A stretch of DNA of 64,000 nucleotides from Leucocoprinus leucothites (lineage: Eukaryota; Basidiomycota; Agaricomycetes; Agaricales; Agaricaceae): the NCBI GenBank assembly GCA_013368445.1, contig JAACJO010000010.1:1488001-1552000 (forward strand). Direction: 5' to 3'. Positions 11,978 through 22,589 of this stretch are shown piece by piece. How positions within the stretch are numbered: position 1 is the first letter of the stretch; every line of letters begins with the position of its first letter. The notes under the pieces were generated by a model that was not told where the DNA came from, did no database searches, and was given only the letters and a program-made list of their open reading frames with translations. A program made the translations under genes and the position numbers.

Positions 11978-13728
11978 ATGGGTAAACGCAAGTCTAAAGC
12001 CAAACAAGCCATACGCCAAACAACCAAGTCCACCAACACCTCCAATGAGGAGCTCAACATTGCTGAGATGTCTGAGGATGAACATCTCAACCCATACAAC
12101 AACCCATGTAATGTCCACAGCTTCTCTGGACCTTGGTCCTCCACCTCTGGGGCTGACCTTGAGTTGCCCCCTTACCCAGCACCTGGTGACATTCCATCCC
12201 TCACACCTACTACTCAACCTCTGGTGGCTTTGAGCCCTGCAGGTCCCTCCACTGCCACTCTCAGTGGCTCCATCGCACCCTGGGCTGGCCCCTCTGCTCC
12301 CTCTTCTGTTAGACCTGACTTAGAGGAGGAGGCTGTGGCTGCCTATGAAGGTCTCTGTCGGTTTAGCAAATGGATGTTGAATCTTGATCCCACCACTGTC
12401 ATGACCGACATGGCAAAACACTCATTTGCTCTCTATCTCATTGGGAGCCTATGGGAATTCAGGAGGAGGGGCTGTGTGGATACCCAGCTCACTTCAGTAC
12501 TTTAGAAGCAGGGGTGGCCTATGGTCAACTCCTTCCTTTGCTCTAGGGGCTTTTCGACTGGCCCTAATCAACCACATGGTGACCATGAGTCATCTCACGG
12601 ATCTGCTCACAAAGCAGGTCCATATGACATCAGCATGGGTGACCCTAAAGTGCCCAAACAACTGCCCCCAGATTGTCAGCCCACTCCACTTTACCACCCA
12701 AGCAAGCACCTCCTAAAGCACGCACTAGTGGCTCTCCTCAAGCTAGGGTTAGGTCTGATGGCCAAGCCCAGTGATCACCTGTCAAAGCACTTCCCCCTCC
12801 CACCTTGGCCAAGAAGTCCTTTGCTGAGGCAGCCTGCCAACCTGCTGGGGTGGTGTCACTCATCAAGTTGGCACAATCCCACCCCAATCTCGATCCTGAT
12901 CACATCACCATAATGCATCAGGCTGCCCAAGCCACTGCTCCTGTCACCTGGAAGCTGCACATGACAACTGCAGGCCCCACCTGCCACCAACTTTTCCTTG
13001 ACTTCACTGGCAGTGCCAGTGATGTCATCTACCTCCATCACAAGGCCATACACCTTCTCAATGACTCCCTCTCCCATGCCAAGTCAACCTTGCATGTGGA
13101 GAATATCACTAAGGCATACAGCACAATCACACTGCACACCTCCTCCATTCCCTCTGACACTGATTGCAATGTCATTGAGTCCTCCATCCCCTCCATCCTT
13201 GCCACCCCCTTTGTGATCAAGACATGTCACCCCAGGTTGAGGTCCTACCTCAAGGTCCTCAATATCCCTTACTTTGTGAATGGTGTCCGCATCATGCCTG
13301 TTCACATGACTGATTGCATGTGAGTGTCCACCTTCAAGGACATTTTCGCAGATGTTTCCTCTGTATGCATCATGGGCAACTCCTCCAGAGCTGATACCAC
13401 TACTGTCTGGTTTGACCTCTGGGACTCTCAATCAGGAGTGAGCACCAAGAAGCTCCTGGGCAAGTACCTCCACTTCAAGGGCATTCAGTCCATGATCCGG
13501 GCTGTGCACACTCACCCAGGCAGTCCACAGTGTCAGTGTTGCTGGTGCTGGGGCCATTCTACCCCATCATGCCGCGCCCATGCATTGCGATGCACTACTT
13601 GTGGTGGTCCTCATTGTACTGAGAACCACTGCTCCCACTCAAGCTGTTGTAAGGGGAGTCCAAAGGCAAATCCCCCCATTCTGCCCACTGCCACCAGGAA
13701 TCCCTGTCTCCACATCAAGTGCGTCAAC
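11978..13728 (+). pseudogene. Half-LINE F gag (first part; the last knuckle resumes at 17444)
   Basis: The protein starts MGKRKSKAKQAIRQ with a basic N-terminus, followed by Ser/Pro-rich sequence, a conserved middle (AKKSFAEAA, CHQLFLDFTGSASD, WFDLWDSQSG) and Cys/His clusters CQCCWCWGHSTPSC and CTTCGGPHC. The last knuckle is split: KCVN ends at 13727 and KCVNCTKSHAADNHKC continues from 17446 after element E. Stops or frameshifts occur near 12,500, 12,720 and 13,321. Related gags sit in E, H and M. Confidence 0.85.
13715..13728 (+). repeat. Target-site duplication of element E, left copy
   Basis: The left copy TCAAGTGCGTCAAC pairs with TCAAGTGTGTCAAC at 17444-17457 on the other side of element E. 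They are 14 bp with one mismatch, a CpG-to-TpG change. The length suits target-primed reverse transcription, and gag F reads through cleanly when E plus one copy is removed. Confidence 0.93.
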
Positions 13729-14052
13729 TTTTTTTATTTTATTTTTATTTTATTTATTTATTTTGTTAAAATCAATGATTTATTACATGGTGCCTAGTCG
13801 CAGTCTACACTTGCCAACATAATACAGGGCTTAAGTACTGCTACCTAAGCCAAACACTACAGAGGTGAGAATAGATAAAGTCCTGTCTGAATATAGTATA
13901 CTACTCGACAGCAAAGAGATGTGACATAGTAACAAAATAAAATGAAACTAAAGTCCAACTCGCAGACCTCTAACAGTAAGCTTACATGCATGTGTGGCCC
14001 TAGTGATGAACCAACAGGGTTGGAAGATGCATTGAAGCAGGTACATGACCTA

Positions 14053-15766
14053 CTACTGGGGCCTCCTATTGTCCTCCTTGTGATGGCTAAGCCAATCATG
14101 GTTGAACCAGTGGCACCAGAATGGGCACTTTTGATCATCAGCTGCATGGTCACCCTTGCAGTTGATACATGAGATGTGGGGACAGGGCTCCCCAGTGGGT
14201 GTGGGCAGGATAGGGGGGTTTACCTTCGGACTCCCCTTACAGCACGACGATATGGAGTGATGATTCTTACTACAGTGAGGACCACCACACTGGGAACACC
14301 TGAGAGCATGGTTGCAACAGGTGGGGGTAGAGTGACTGAAGCACCAGCAGCGCTGGCCCTGAGGGACACTGGGGTGGGCATGGGTGGGCTTGATGACAGC
14401 CTGCATACTGTTGAAGTCGAGGTACTTGTTAAGGAGCTTCTTGGCACTGGCTCCTGACTGAGAGTCCTATAGGTCAAACCAACCAGTGGCAGTATCGGCC
14501 TTGGGGGAGTTGCACATGATGTGTACAGATGCAAGGTCAGTAAAAGTGTCCTTGAACAGAGACAATTGCATGCGGTTGGTGATCTGGACTGGCATGATAC
14601 AAACACCATTCAGGTGGAAGGGGATGTCAAGGATCTTGAGATAAGACCTTGACCTGGGGCAGTGCATCTTCAGCTCAAATGGGGCAGTGAAGACAGAGGG
14701 GATAGCAGACTTGACGACAGTGATGTCAGAGTCTGAGGGTATGGCAGAGGTGTACAGTGCAATGGTGCTGTATGCCTTGGTGATGTTCTCAACACACAAG
14801 GAAGACTTAGCACATGAGAGGGTGTCATTGAGGAGGCGTATGGCCTTATGGTGGAGATAAGTGATCTCACTGGCATCACCAGTGAAATCAAGGAACAATT
14901 GGTGGCAGGTGGGCCTGGCAGTGGTCATGCGCAGCTTCTTGGCAGAGCCAGTGGTGGCAGTGGTGGCCTGATGCATTGCGGTGACACAATCAGGGTTGAG
15001 GGAGGGGTTTGCCTGTGCCAGCTTGATGAGCAACACAGGTGACACTGAGGCACCAGAATGAGCAGCTTCCACAAATGAGCACTGACAAGGCACCAGAGCA
15101 GGAGTGGGGATGGGTGCCTTCATGGGCGCTTGAGGGGGGCCACTAGCACATGCCTTAGGGGGCACTTGCTTGGGCAGTACAGGGGGATGGGCTGGGGTGG
15201 GCTGCAGTGCCTTGGGCATTTGCTTGGGCACCTTGGGGGAGCCCATGTCAATGTCACATTTGTTCTGCTTTGTCAGCAGATCCATGGGTCACCTCATGGA
15301 CAATGCACATACAATTAGGAGAGGCTTCAGGCTCATTGAACTGAGTGAAGCCCTGCATAAAGGAATGAAAGGTGGTCTAGCCACAGCTGGCCCACTGCTG
15401 GCCCATGGAAGTGCATGCACTCCCATGCCCACTCATCTCAAATTCGTAGATGGCACTAGCAAGATAGCTAGCACATGCCTTGGTGTAGTCCTTATCGAGG
15501 AGGGAATCATCAGGGAGTTTGTGCATGAAGCACAAGAACTTCTTGAGGCCATTGAAAGCCTGCTTGGCCACAGCATCATCTCCAGGCATAGTCCCAGCAG
15601 AGGATGACGGAGTGGATGGCGCAATTGGGGGAGGAGTGGGAACTGGGTAATACATGGTACCACCAGCAATGAGAGGGGCCTTGGGACCTAAGGTCACTGG
15701 AGGCTGAGTAGTAGGCACCAGTGATGGTGATATGGCCAACATCCATATAAACCTATAAACACACAT
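14053..15766 (-). pseudogene. Half-LINE E gag (main part)
   Basis: This gag is related to F: FNGLKKFLCFMHKL, SFVEAAHSG, CHQLFLDFTGDASE, RSRSYLKILDIPF and WFDL-stop-DSQSG (one nonsense codon near 14,467), then Cys/His clusters CSQCGGPHCSKNH and CINCKGDHAADDQKC, ending at about 14,053. The frame shifts near 15,290. The N-terminal ~80 residues (MGRCKSKAI... from ATG 17358) lie on the far side of insert Q. The 3' UTR follows at once, with no ORF2. Confidence 0.86.
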
Positions 15767-17110
15767 TTTGACATTCTATACCATCCAAAAAGGTCATCTC
15801 AAAGCTACTAGATACTGCATAAGACTATCGAGAGACCTCCCTTGCAACCAGTACAACTGTAGCAAGGAAGTGAAAACTGTAGCTACAGCTCTATTGATGT
15901 CCTGAGGATTAGTGACTATGGAATGGTTTCACTATTTGGCAGTCACGATAGTGAGCATATCCTATGATCAACTATGATCTCAACTCCTTGTGTTCAATAT
16001 AAAGGAGTAGTGACCAAGCCATGAGGTCCTTGCGAACAGAGTTTTAACCTTCACTACCATCATTAGCAGGAAAAGCTATTGAAGAGCATGACTACATTAA
16101 GCATACAACAGACTCTTGAAGAGACCACAAGCCTTGCTGATATAATAGCAATCAACCCTTCCAAGGATTACTCTGTCAGTATCTGTCAGCACAATGTAGC
16201 GATCGCTCTGGAGCATTGTTGAGGCTGTCACCAGACCCCATAAGCCTATAGAGCATGTGATAATAAGCGGTGGCAATGCAGTGGCAGTCCAGTGGGATAA
16301 TACACAACCAAAGAAACACCATAGTGATGACTTCATCATAATCATACCAGGCACAAGATCCCTATCTAGAGCATGTGAACAGACAATATTTCCTCTATTT
16401 TTCCTATTGGACAATGTATTCAGGTTAGATGCTTGTAGTTACCGAGTTGTATTCCTTTTCTAGACATTCCTAACAATATAAAAGGGCCTTGCGAGTGTAT
16501 GGTGTAGCAAGGGAACCCCACCTGCTGTAGCTATGCTTAGAAGGTTGCATAAAGTGATAATCTAACATTCTTGAATACAATTAAGTGGTCTTCTCTTCGG
16601 TCTTTGACTAGTAGCGAGTCAAAAGCAATATAATCGAGCTTATTCTACAAGATTCCTATACGTTGGGAGTGAAGTTTGATCACAAAGATCACTATTGAGT
16701 GCATCGACTACATATCAACAGTCACAGAACCTGTTGGGTACGATTCTGGTGTATTCTATAGAGCTGTCAGATACAGGTGTTGAGTAGCAAGCTCATACAT
16801 CGTGATATCGAAGCATTTCATTCTTAAGGACCTATAGAAGGCAGATTGCAATGCCGTTGGATCAACTAGTTATTCTCGAGCAGCATTGTCTTGTCAGTAG
16901 CTACAAAACTTTCCTCATATTAACCCTATTCTCTTCTTGTCTCAACCCCAATCTCTCAATATCCCTTGTGTCATTCCATTGGTTCTTCTATTGAGGATAT
17001 TCTCCTCTTGTGTAATACTCCCCCACAAACTTGCAAAGCATGTTAGCGATGTAGTTTAGTGGTTGTGTGTGGTGTGGTGTTATATATAAATTTCACTTTT
17101 AGTCCACTAT
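15760..17110. other. Insert Q: ~1.35 kb CpG-rich insertion of unknown class
   Basis: This stretch interrupts the gag of half-LINE E: on the minus strand gag runs to PADVP near 17,125 and resumes at SPSLVPTTQ near 15,730. It has no ORF of note and keeps many CpG sites, unlike the CpG-poor half-LINE around it, so it is probably young. It contains TATA-like boxes (CAATATAAAGG near 15,999, CAATATAAAAGGG near 16,478, TATATAAA near 17,082) and a minus-strand G-run (TGTGGGGGAG, about 17,022) that could be a polypurine tract. A long solo LTR or truncated LTR element is possible, but I see no clean TG...CA ends or target duplication. Confidence 0.55.
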
Positions 17111-17358
17111 CTATGTTTCTGCCTCTTCAATGGAACGTCAGCAGGCACCAAGGGAAGAGGTGAGGGTAACTGAACATCAGCCCTTATGGAGGTGGCCAGA
17201 GCCTTGAATTCCACCATCAAGCAGACCGGCTGGGTGGAGGTGGAGGGCCTGGGGGCCTCATTGATAGTGTTGAGCTTGTCATTGCCAGACACAATATTGG
17301 AGTCAAGATCCATGTTTGTGATTTCATGAGTGATAGCCTTAGATTTGCATCTGCCCAT
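17107..17358 (-). pseudogene. Half-LINE E gag N-terminus
   Basis: ATG 17358 starts MGRCKSKAITHEI, parallel to MGKRKSKAKQAI of half-LINE F, and runs to about PADVP near 17,125 before insert Q begins. The 5' UTR (17359-17443) matches that of F (CCTCTTACCACCAC, ATCTATTCATTGGTGTG). Confidence 0.75.
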
Positions 17359-17443
17359 GTTAGATAGGTAGAAATGGTGTACACTAGATGTCTAACTTCA
17401 CACCAATGAATAGATGGTGGTGGTAAGAGGTCAAGGAGGGATG

Positions 17444-17880
17444 TCAAGTGTGTCAACTGCACCAAGTCACATGCAGCTGACAATCACAAATGCCCATTCT
17501 GGTGACACCAGTTTGACTGGCTTTGGCTTGAATACCATTGTTGTGATGCTGCTCAGTCATGTCTGTTGGGTTCTCTTCCCTGCAGGTTGCATTGTCCACC
17601 CCCATGCTGCATGTGGTGGGCCCTGGAGATCCATGCCATGCACTTTCCATCTGCCGGCAAATCAGAACAAATCAATTTGTATAGTATTTCTTTCATCTTG
17701 GACTATGTACCACTGCATGAAGATGTCGTTTGTACTAGATGGACTTCAGACTCATATTTATACCTTGCTATGTAGATATGTAGTTGGTAGCAGTACTTTC
17801 TGCATGTCGTAGTAGTTGGGCGCAGACTGCTATCACACACTGTGTTATAAATGGACCCCTTTGGGGTCCACTGATTTTTT
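17444..17880 (+). pseudogene. Half-LINE F gag end and 3' UTR
   Basis: After the right target duplication the last knuckle KCVNCTKSHAADNHKCPFW resumes, with a stop after CPFW. The 3' UTR then runs to TTATAAA, stem-loop TGGACCCC-TTT-GGGGTCCA (17852-17870), CACTGATTTTTTT and an A-run. There is no ORF2. Confidence 0.85.
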
Positions 17881-17899
17881 TAAAAAAAAAAACAAAAAA

Positions 17900-19209
17900 A
17901 GACAGGTCTCATGGCCCCATCGCCAGCAACATTGGCAGATAGGGACACCTGGGCAGGTCCATGCCTTGTGAATGCAACAAGGACACTGGCCAATATAGAG
18001 CGCCTTACTGATGAGGCTCTTGGCCTAGGAACCAGCTTTGGAATCCCAGACCTCAAAGGAGCAGGTGACAGTGTCAGATCTGCAAGTAGGGGGAAGAACA
18101 TGTGGAGCCCTTTCTAGAGCAAAGAGGTGACAGTGGACAGACCAATGCATTGCCTCTTCCATGATGTTAGCACCTGTTGTAGCACCACTAGAGGTGAAGC
18201 ATGGGATATCGATGATCTTAAGGAAAGACCATGATTGGGGAACAGCCACATCAACCTGGCAGTTGACTGTAGGCCAGACATGCTGAGCAAAGTCCTTTTG
18301 GATGAGTTCCAGCTAAGCAGGATTGGGAACAATGTTGGTCTGGAAAGACCATCCACTATAGGTGATGATACCACTCTTGAGGTGAAGATGGTTCTTCTTC
18401 TCAGAGAGGTAACAGTTAACTTGGTGCATTGCCTTGTTGGGGTTCAACTGCAATAAAGAATTGTCAGTTGTGGGAAGGACTGCCTTATGGGATGGCCCTG
18501 AGGTGGTAGTGCAAGGATGTTTCCTAGGGGAGTCATCTGCCCTGCCACTATGTGACAATCCTTGCTTGTCAAGGTGAAGGAGCTTGTTGGGGGAGAGGTG
18601 AGGAAAGGTACGAGCAAGGAGAACCAGAGACAAGTCCCCAGAGCCCTGCTGGGCCTTTGGCACTGCATGGGAAGAAGAGATTGCTGCTGTCTGAGCAAAA
18701 GAGCGTTTGGCAGGGGTTGACTCGGGATTGAGGGTAGCCTCCATCACAGGGATGTTGGTGTACTTAACAGGGCATTTGCCCTTGTTAGCTGGCTTGGGAG
18801 GCACAGTGGAGGACCCCTGTCCAGCTGTCCTAGCCCTGGGCATATGGGGTGCTGCAGGCCTAGAGGAGGAGGGGGGAGAGGGTGCTGGCTGGGCAGGCAC
18901 AAGAGCCTGCCCGGGACCAGGTATCACATCCCTCATATCAGTGTCTATGTTGCCCTGGGGGTCAGCAAAGAGAGGGTGGAGTGCCTCAGCAACTGTTCTC
19001 TAGTTGTCAGGATCCTCAGGGTCAGCTGGCAGGTTGTCCCACTTAGGCTGAGAGAAGACTTTGGCCAGGGTAATGAACCTGGCAGCCATGTCTTGAAGAG
19101 AAGGAGTAGTTGATAGAGAGGAAAGGTTCCAGCCCAGCCAGTTGGTGGCATTGGCAAAGGAGGTGCTGATTGCTCCAGTATTGTCATTGACCAACAAACT
19201 GTCATCCAA
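17900..19209 (-). pseudogene. Family-3 LINE G1 gag
   Basis: The reading frame MDDSLLVNDNTGAISTSF from 19209 continues through a stop near 19,003 and MRDVIPGPGQALVPAQPAPS (18936) to FEVWDSKAGS-stop near 18,025 and the knuckle CCWRWGH at about 17,910. The architecture (Pro-rich N-terminus, WDSKAG box, CCHC) parallels the family-1 and half-LINE gags, but the sequence is clearly distinct. Confidence 0.75.
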
Positions 19210-19387
19210 ACAAAGGGAGGACAGCCTGAAGGCTGTGAAAGAGTTCTCTCAACTGCCTTGCAACAGTGCAGAGATGTCAGAGACAGGCAGAGGTAGTCAA
19301 GAGCCTATGAGGGTTGGAGAGAGCATCTGTTGATGTGATACCAAGCGCAACAAGGGATGACTGCTGGGGGCAGTGGAGGCAGCCCTT

Positions 19388-19948
19388 TGTCACAAGCCAG
19401 TCCTCAAAAATGGCTGACGGTTCGAACTTGGTATTATTTTCATGAAATCCTATCTGTTCTTACATATCAGTTACTTCCGCTTTTATTGGTCTTTCACCTT
19501 TGGACTTATTCTGACATCTTCCATTTTATTAATTCATACTGCCTTGTTGAAAATTTCTGACAACCGTTTAATAGTAAATTTTATATCTTCTAGCCTTGTA
19601 AAATTTGGGGACTCCACTTTGATTATTTCTCTGTTTACTACTTTGCTTGTTTTCCTTATCCAATCCTATATTCTGCATCATATGTAAGTAGCACGACTTT
19701 GTACTTGGATTCTTCAGTCTGATAATCAACTTAGCAATACACTAGTTTTTCCTCTGCTCTCTATTTGTCCTCTACTCTCTTCCCTTGTCTGAAATCCAGG
19801 TCAAGCATCAGTAGTTGGCACAACACATAAGTTGAGGCCACAACCTGCTCCTGCATTTGACAACCAGCTTCTATCTTACCTCTGTCCCACCTCTGCCCAT
19901 CCGGTCCTAAACATCGGCTCCCTATCCGTAGCATTTGCACGCTTAACA
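19388..19948 (+). mobile_element. Solo LTR, family alpha, copy 2
   Basis: This 561-bp LTR starts TGTCACAAGCC and ends GCTTAACA. A perfect 5-bp duplication CCCTT lies at 19383-19387 and 19949-19953. It is homologous over its full length to copy 1, but most CpG sites have become TpG or CpA. It splits the 5' part of family-3 LINE G1. Confidence 0.94.
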
Positions 19949-20247
19949 CCCTTGACCTGTATTGGCCAGTGGGGGTGCATAGGGGGTCCAGGGGAGCCTG
20001 GGGAGTGCCTGAGAGAGGATCAGGGGAGAAGAGGGACAAGTAGCCCCCCCCTCCTGTTGGTGTGAGTGGGGGATCTGTAGGCAATCCCACTGATTGGACC
20101 CCATCATGGCCTTGGGTGCAATGTGGGGGCATTGTATACCAGATTACAGACTAATCAGACCAGTGGATGCTGTTCAAAGATGTTGAGGACAGTGATCAGA
20201 AGCATGGGAAGAAAGCTTCCATTTGGTGGTATAAGATCAAGAAGTGA

Positions 20248-20470
20248 TGAGTCCGATCTCTGCATGTAATACCTTGTTCTATAGTCTCTTTCTCAAGTCT
20301 TCTCTATTTCACTGGACTAATCATATATAGTCTTTGTCTCAAGTGGTCTTCGACTGCTTTATGTACCCCAGCTTGCTGTAGCATACCATCTGTTGGTATT
20401 ACTCAGTTGAAAGTGGACTGCAATTGAGCACTGCTATATAAATTCATTGATTTTTTTTTTAAAAAAAAAA
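20248..20470 (+). mobile_element. LINE family 1, 5'-truncated 3'-end fragment
   Basis: This is the last ~220 bp of family 1: the end of ORF2 (GAGTCCGATCTCTG), the 3' UTR, GAGCACTGCTATATAAATTC, TTGATTTTTT and an A-run. GAAG flanks it at 20241-20244 and 20471-20474, consistent with a short target duplication that merges with the A-tail. It separates the 5' border of family-3 element G1 from the Copia fragment. Confidence 0.85.
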
Positions 20471-20632
20471 GAAGCACCTGGATCTGTGGTTCTACTGGCT
20501 CCAGGATGCTGTACAGTCCACTTTCATTGCTCCAGAGTACATCCCCACCAGCCAGAATGTAGCAGACTTGTTTACCAAGGCTGTTCAGCCCAAGATGGTG
20601 GAGTTTTCAGTTCCCATGCTAGGATTGACTTG
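20471..20632 (+). pseudogene. Copia element X: RNase H C-terminus
   Basis: The frame reads KHLDLWFYWLQDAVQSTF, then PTSQNVADLFTKAV and a stop after LGLTC. This is the end of a Copia RNase H (KHIDxRxHxxRE and ADxxTK motifs). A polypurine tract (AAGGGGG, about 20,690) and an LTR follow directly, in the right order for a Copia 3' end. Before the LINE fragment inserted, the frame may have run from about 20,160 (LFKDVED). Confidence 0.82.
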
Positions 20633-20698
20633 CTAGAGGGTGTAGGTGTCGATTTTGGTGTTTCTGACAACTTGTGGACTTGTCAGATCAAGGGGGTG

Positions 20699-21000
20699 TG
20701 TCAGATGTGCTCTGGACAGTCTACAAGTGTTTGTGATTGATTTGTTGATGTGTGAAGTTAGAGTTGATGCAGAGGTTGCTTAGTCAGTTGTAGATCACCT
20801 GACTGGATGTTCAACTCTCCTGTGGATGCTTTCTTGACTCTCAGTCATTTACAGTTGTCCACAGGTGAGTACAAGTCTCTATCTTGTTAATATAGTCATT
20901 TACAGTTGTCCACAGATTCCTGTGTGAGTTGTGAGCTCCCTGAGCAATTTCTCTGGTTTCTAGGACCTCCTACATGTCCCCTGTGTGTCACCTTCTAACA
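20699..21000 (+). mobile_element. 3' LTR of Copia element X (LTR family beta)
   Basis: This 302-bp LTR starts TGTCAGATGTGCTC right after the polypurine tract and ends CACCTTCTAACA. An internal ~20-bp motif (AGTCATTTACAGTTGTCCAC) occurs twice, at about 20,846 and 20,896. A related LTR lies in reverse orientation at about 27,950-28,173. Confidence 0.8.
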
Positions 21001-21285
21001 ATTATGTCTTCAGACCCTAAAAAGTCCACTGAACTTTGGTGACAGAGAAAGGCCAACAAACTTGAAGAGAAGCAAGCGACACCATTGCAAGCACCTTCAG
21101 TGGGAGCTCCACTGACATGACCCATGTTGGGGACACCTGGCATGAGCCAATCACAAGAAAAGTGAAAGGCATCCCAGGAACCAACCACAGGAGATCATAA
21201 GTGTAATAATTACACAAACAATTAAACTTCTAACTATGAGTTTGATTGGTTAACAGAAGGTCCCAAGTTCAATCTGCATCCTTTA
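21001..21285. other. Intergenic or decayed element sequence with a tRNA-like stretch
   Basis: No gene is seen. Positions 21,001-21,110 could be a relic reading frame (MSSDPKKSTELW). At 21,225-21,275 the order GTTTGATTGGTTAAC then GGTCCCAAGTTCAATC resembles a pol III A box and B box with the anticodon arm missing, so it may be a SINE head or chance. Confidence 0.3.
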
Positions 21286-22589
21286 GTGAGTAATACCCAC
21301 CATAAAAATGGTGTTTGGAATTACTGCTGCTGTAACAGTGGAGTGAAAGTGCTTTGCCTTCCACACACTAAATATGAGATTACAAAACATTATCCAGTTG
21401 TGGCAATGTTGACTGATCTTGATATTTGCTGCTGCATGATCTGTGATCAAGGCTTAACACATATGATTTGCTGGATTCTTCAGTGAACTCCATTAGAATG
21501 GAGCAGATCCAAAAACACCATTTATGCCACATACTTACTAGATATTGATATACCCAGGAAGATCCAGCAGAAGAATGGCCTGCACTCCCTCCTGTGGATG
21601 TGAGTGAAACCCAGTTTTTTCTATCCATGCCAACAAGACACGCTTGTGGAACTTGTAACAACAGAGTCTTTATCTGTATTCCACAAACCCAAAACAAATG
21701 GGCTTGCTATTGGGGTGTGGACAACAAGTCTGACACTATTGAGTGTCCTCATTCTTGCTTTTGTCTTGGATGTGACCACATGTTGGAACATTATGTCGAA
21801 GAAGCTATGAGCATTCCTGCTTGGCTTTGAGGTGAATGGCAGACTAGAATACTGAGGGCCCTTCATGCTGACCTCTAGGATCCACAGACACCCCCAACAT
21901 CAATGGATGTAGACTCCTTGGACATTGCTCTGACAATCACTCTGAGGGACGGCTATTGGAAGCCAGCTCCCAAGGAACTAATAGAGGTTGATCACAACCA
22001 ATCTCTTAATCCAGCCACTGACATGCACCCATGCATATCAAATATCAAAGAATGGAGAGAGGGCATGGTCATTGACCTTGATCTGTTTGCTGAAACTGAC
22101 AGTGCAACAGATGGCAGATCTACTAATGAAGATCACCAAAGAGGTGCAGGGTACATATCTCATGATTTATTGATCAGTTCTTGCTCTAATGCTTGCTGAC
22201 AGACCCAATATGACTCTTCTGACCCAAAAGAGGAAGAAGAAGACAAAAAAGGTTGACAGCAATGCCAGCTGGCACAAGAAAACCAGAAACGGTTCCCACA
22301 GGAGGGCAAAGTATAGCAGGAGCAACCTTGGATGAAAGGTCTAAGGGGAGTTTCAGGAGATCAATCTCTTAAAGATCAATCTTTAAATAGATTTGGACAG
22401 TGGCCAGTCATTAAACCAGCAAATAAATTTTCTTTATCATTTGCATGTCCAACTACCAAAGGAACTCTGTCAGGATCTGACTCAACTGATTGAACTAAAT
22501 CTGAGATAATACTATATGGTGATCATCTTTGAGAAACTCGATGACTTCAGTCTAAAACTGAATCCAAGATTGATCGAGACTCATGGAGA
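21286..22589 (+). pseudogene. Cys-rich leader frame upstream of Copia Y protease
   Basis: The reading frame starts MSNTHHKNGVWNYCCCNSGV at 21286 and continues with dense cysteines (LDICCCMICDQG). After a shift near 21,590 it keeps one frame (CGTCNNRVFICI, IECPHSCFCLGCDHM, then MDVDSLDIALTITL at 21,903) straight into the protease at 22,590. It sits where gag should be, but no classic CCHC knuckle is seen. It may be an unusual gag or captured sequence. Several stops break it. Confidence 0.45.

Larger units (their letters stand above)
13729..17443 (-). mobile_element. Half-LINE E: gag-only non-LTR element (carries insert Q)
   Basis: The element has an A-rich tail (AAAATAAAATAAA type, minus strand) at 13729-13765, a ~300-bp 3' UTR without ORF2, gag on the minus strand, and a 5' UTR ending at 17443 that matches the start of half-LINE F. 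Both ends are fixed by the 14-bp target duplication. Its 3' UTR carries GACTGC...GCACC...AATAAAT...TTGATTTT, the same signature as the other LINEs here. An insert at about 15,760-17,110 splits the gag N-terminus. The element without the insert is about 2.4 kb. Confidence 0.88.
11891..17880 (+). mobile_element. Half-LINE F: gag-only non-LTR element (interrupted by E)
   Basis: F has a 5' UTR (CATCCCTTCTTG..., shared with the 5' end of element E), one gag ORF from ATG 11978, and a ~350-bp 3' UTR. The UTR ends AGACTGCTATC...TTATAAAT, a perfect stem-loop at 17852-17870, CACTGATTTTTTT and an A-run. No endonuclease or RT lies between gag and tail, so F is gag-only by structure and not by truncation. 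Element E (13729-17443) is inserted with a 14-bp target duplication; without it F is about 2.3 kb. Its right border abuts the family-3 gag, its left the family-3 endonuclease. I could not find a target duplication for F itself. Confidence 0.82.
17893..20244 (-). mobile_element. Family-3 LINE G1: gag and 5' region
   Basis: This minus-strand segment carries the family-3 gag, from a Pro-rich N-terminus near 20,132 (TPTGGGGYLSLFSPDP) through the body (PKPANKGKCPVKY, VEVWDSKAG-like FEVWDSKAGS) to a first knuckle CQCCWRWGHETC at 17,893-17,930, where half-LINE F begins. The rest of the element is the endonuclease piece at 11141-11851. A solo LTR sits at 19388-19948. A second, homologous copy (G2) lies at 28174-29574. 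The shared segment at 20,150-20,244 may be the 5' end of G or adjoining Copia sequence. Confidence 0.78.

Noticed and set aside
14053..15285. CCHC gag frames as host zinc-knuckle proteins
   Set aside because: They lie inside elements with LINE tails and target duplications, occur in several diverged copies and contain nonsense codons.
17880..17900. T-run/A-run blocks as terminators
   Set aside because: They recur at the 3' end of each LINE-type element and are retrotransposition tails, not transcription terminators.
21215..21290. A functional tRNA gene
   Set aside because: The anticodon arm and a paired acceptor stem are missing.
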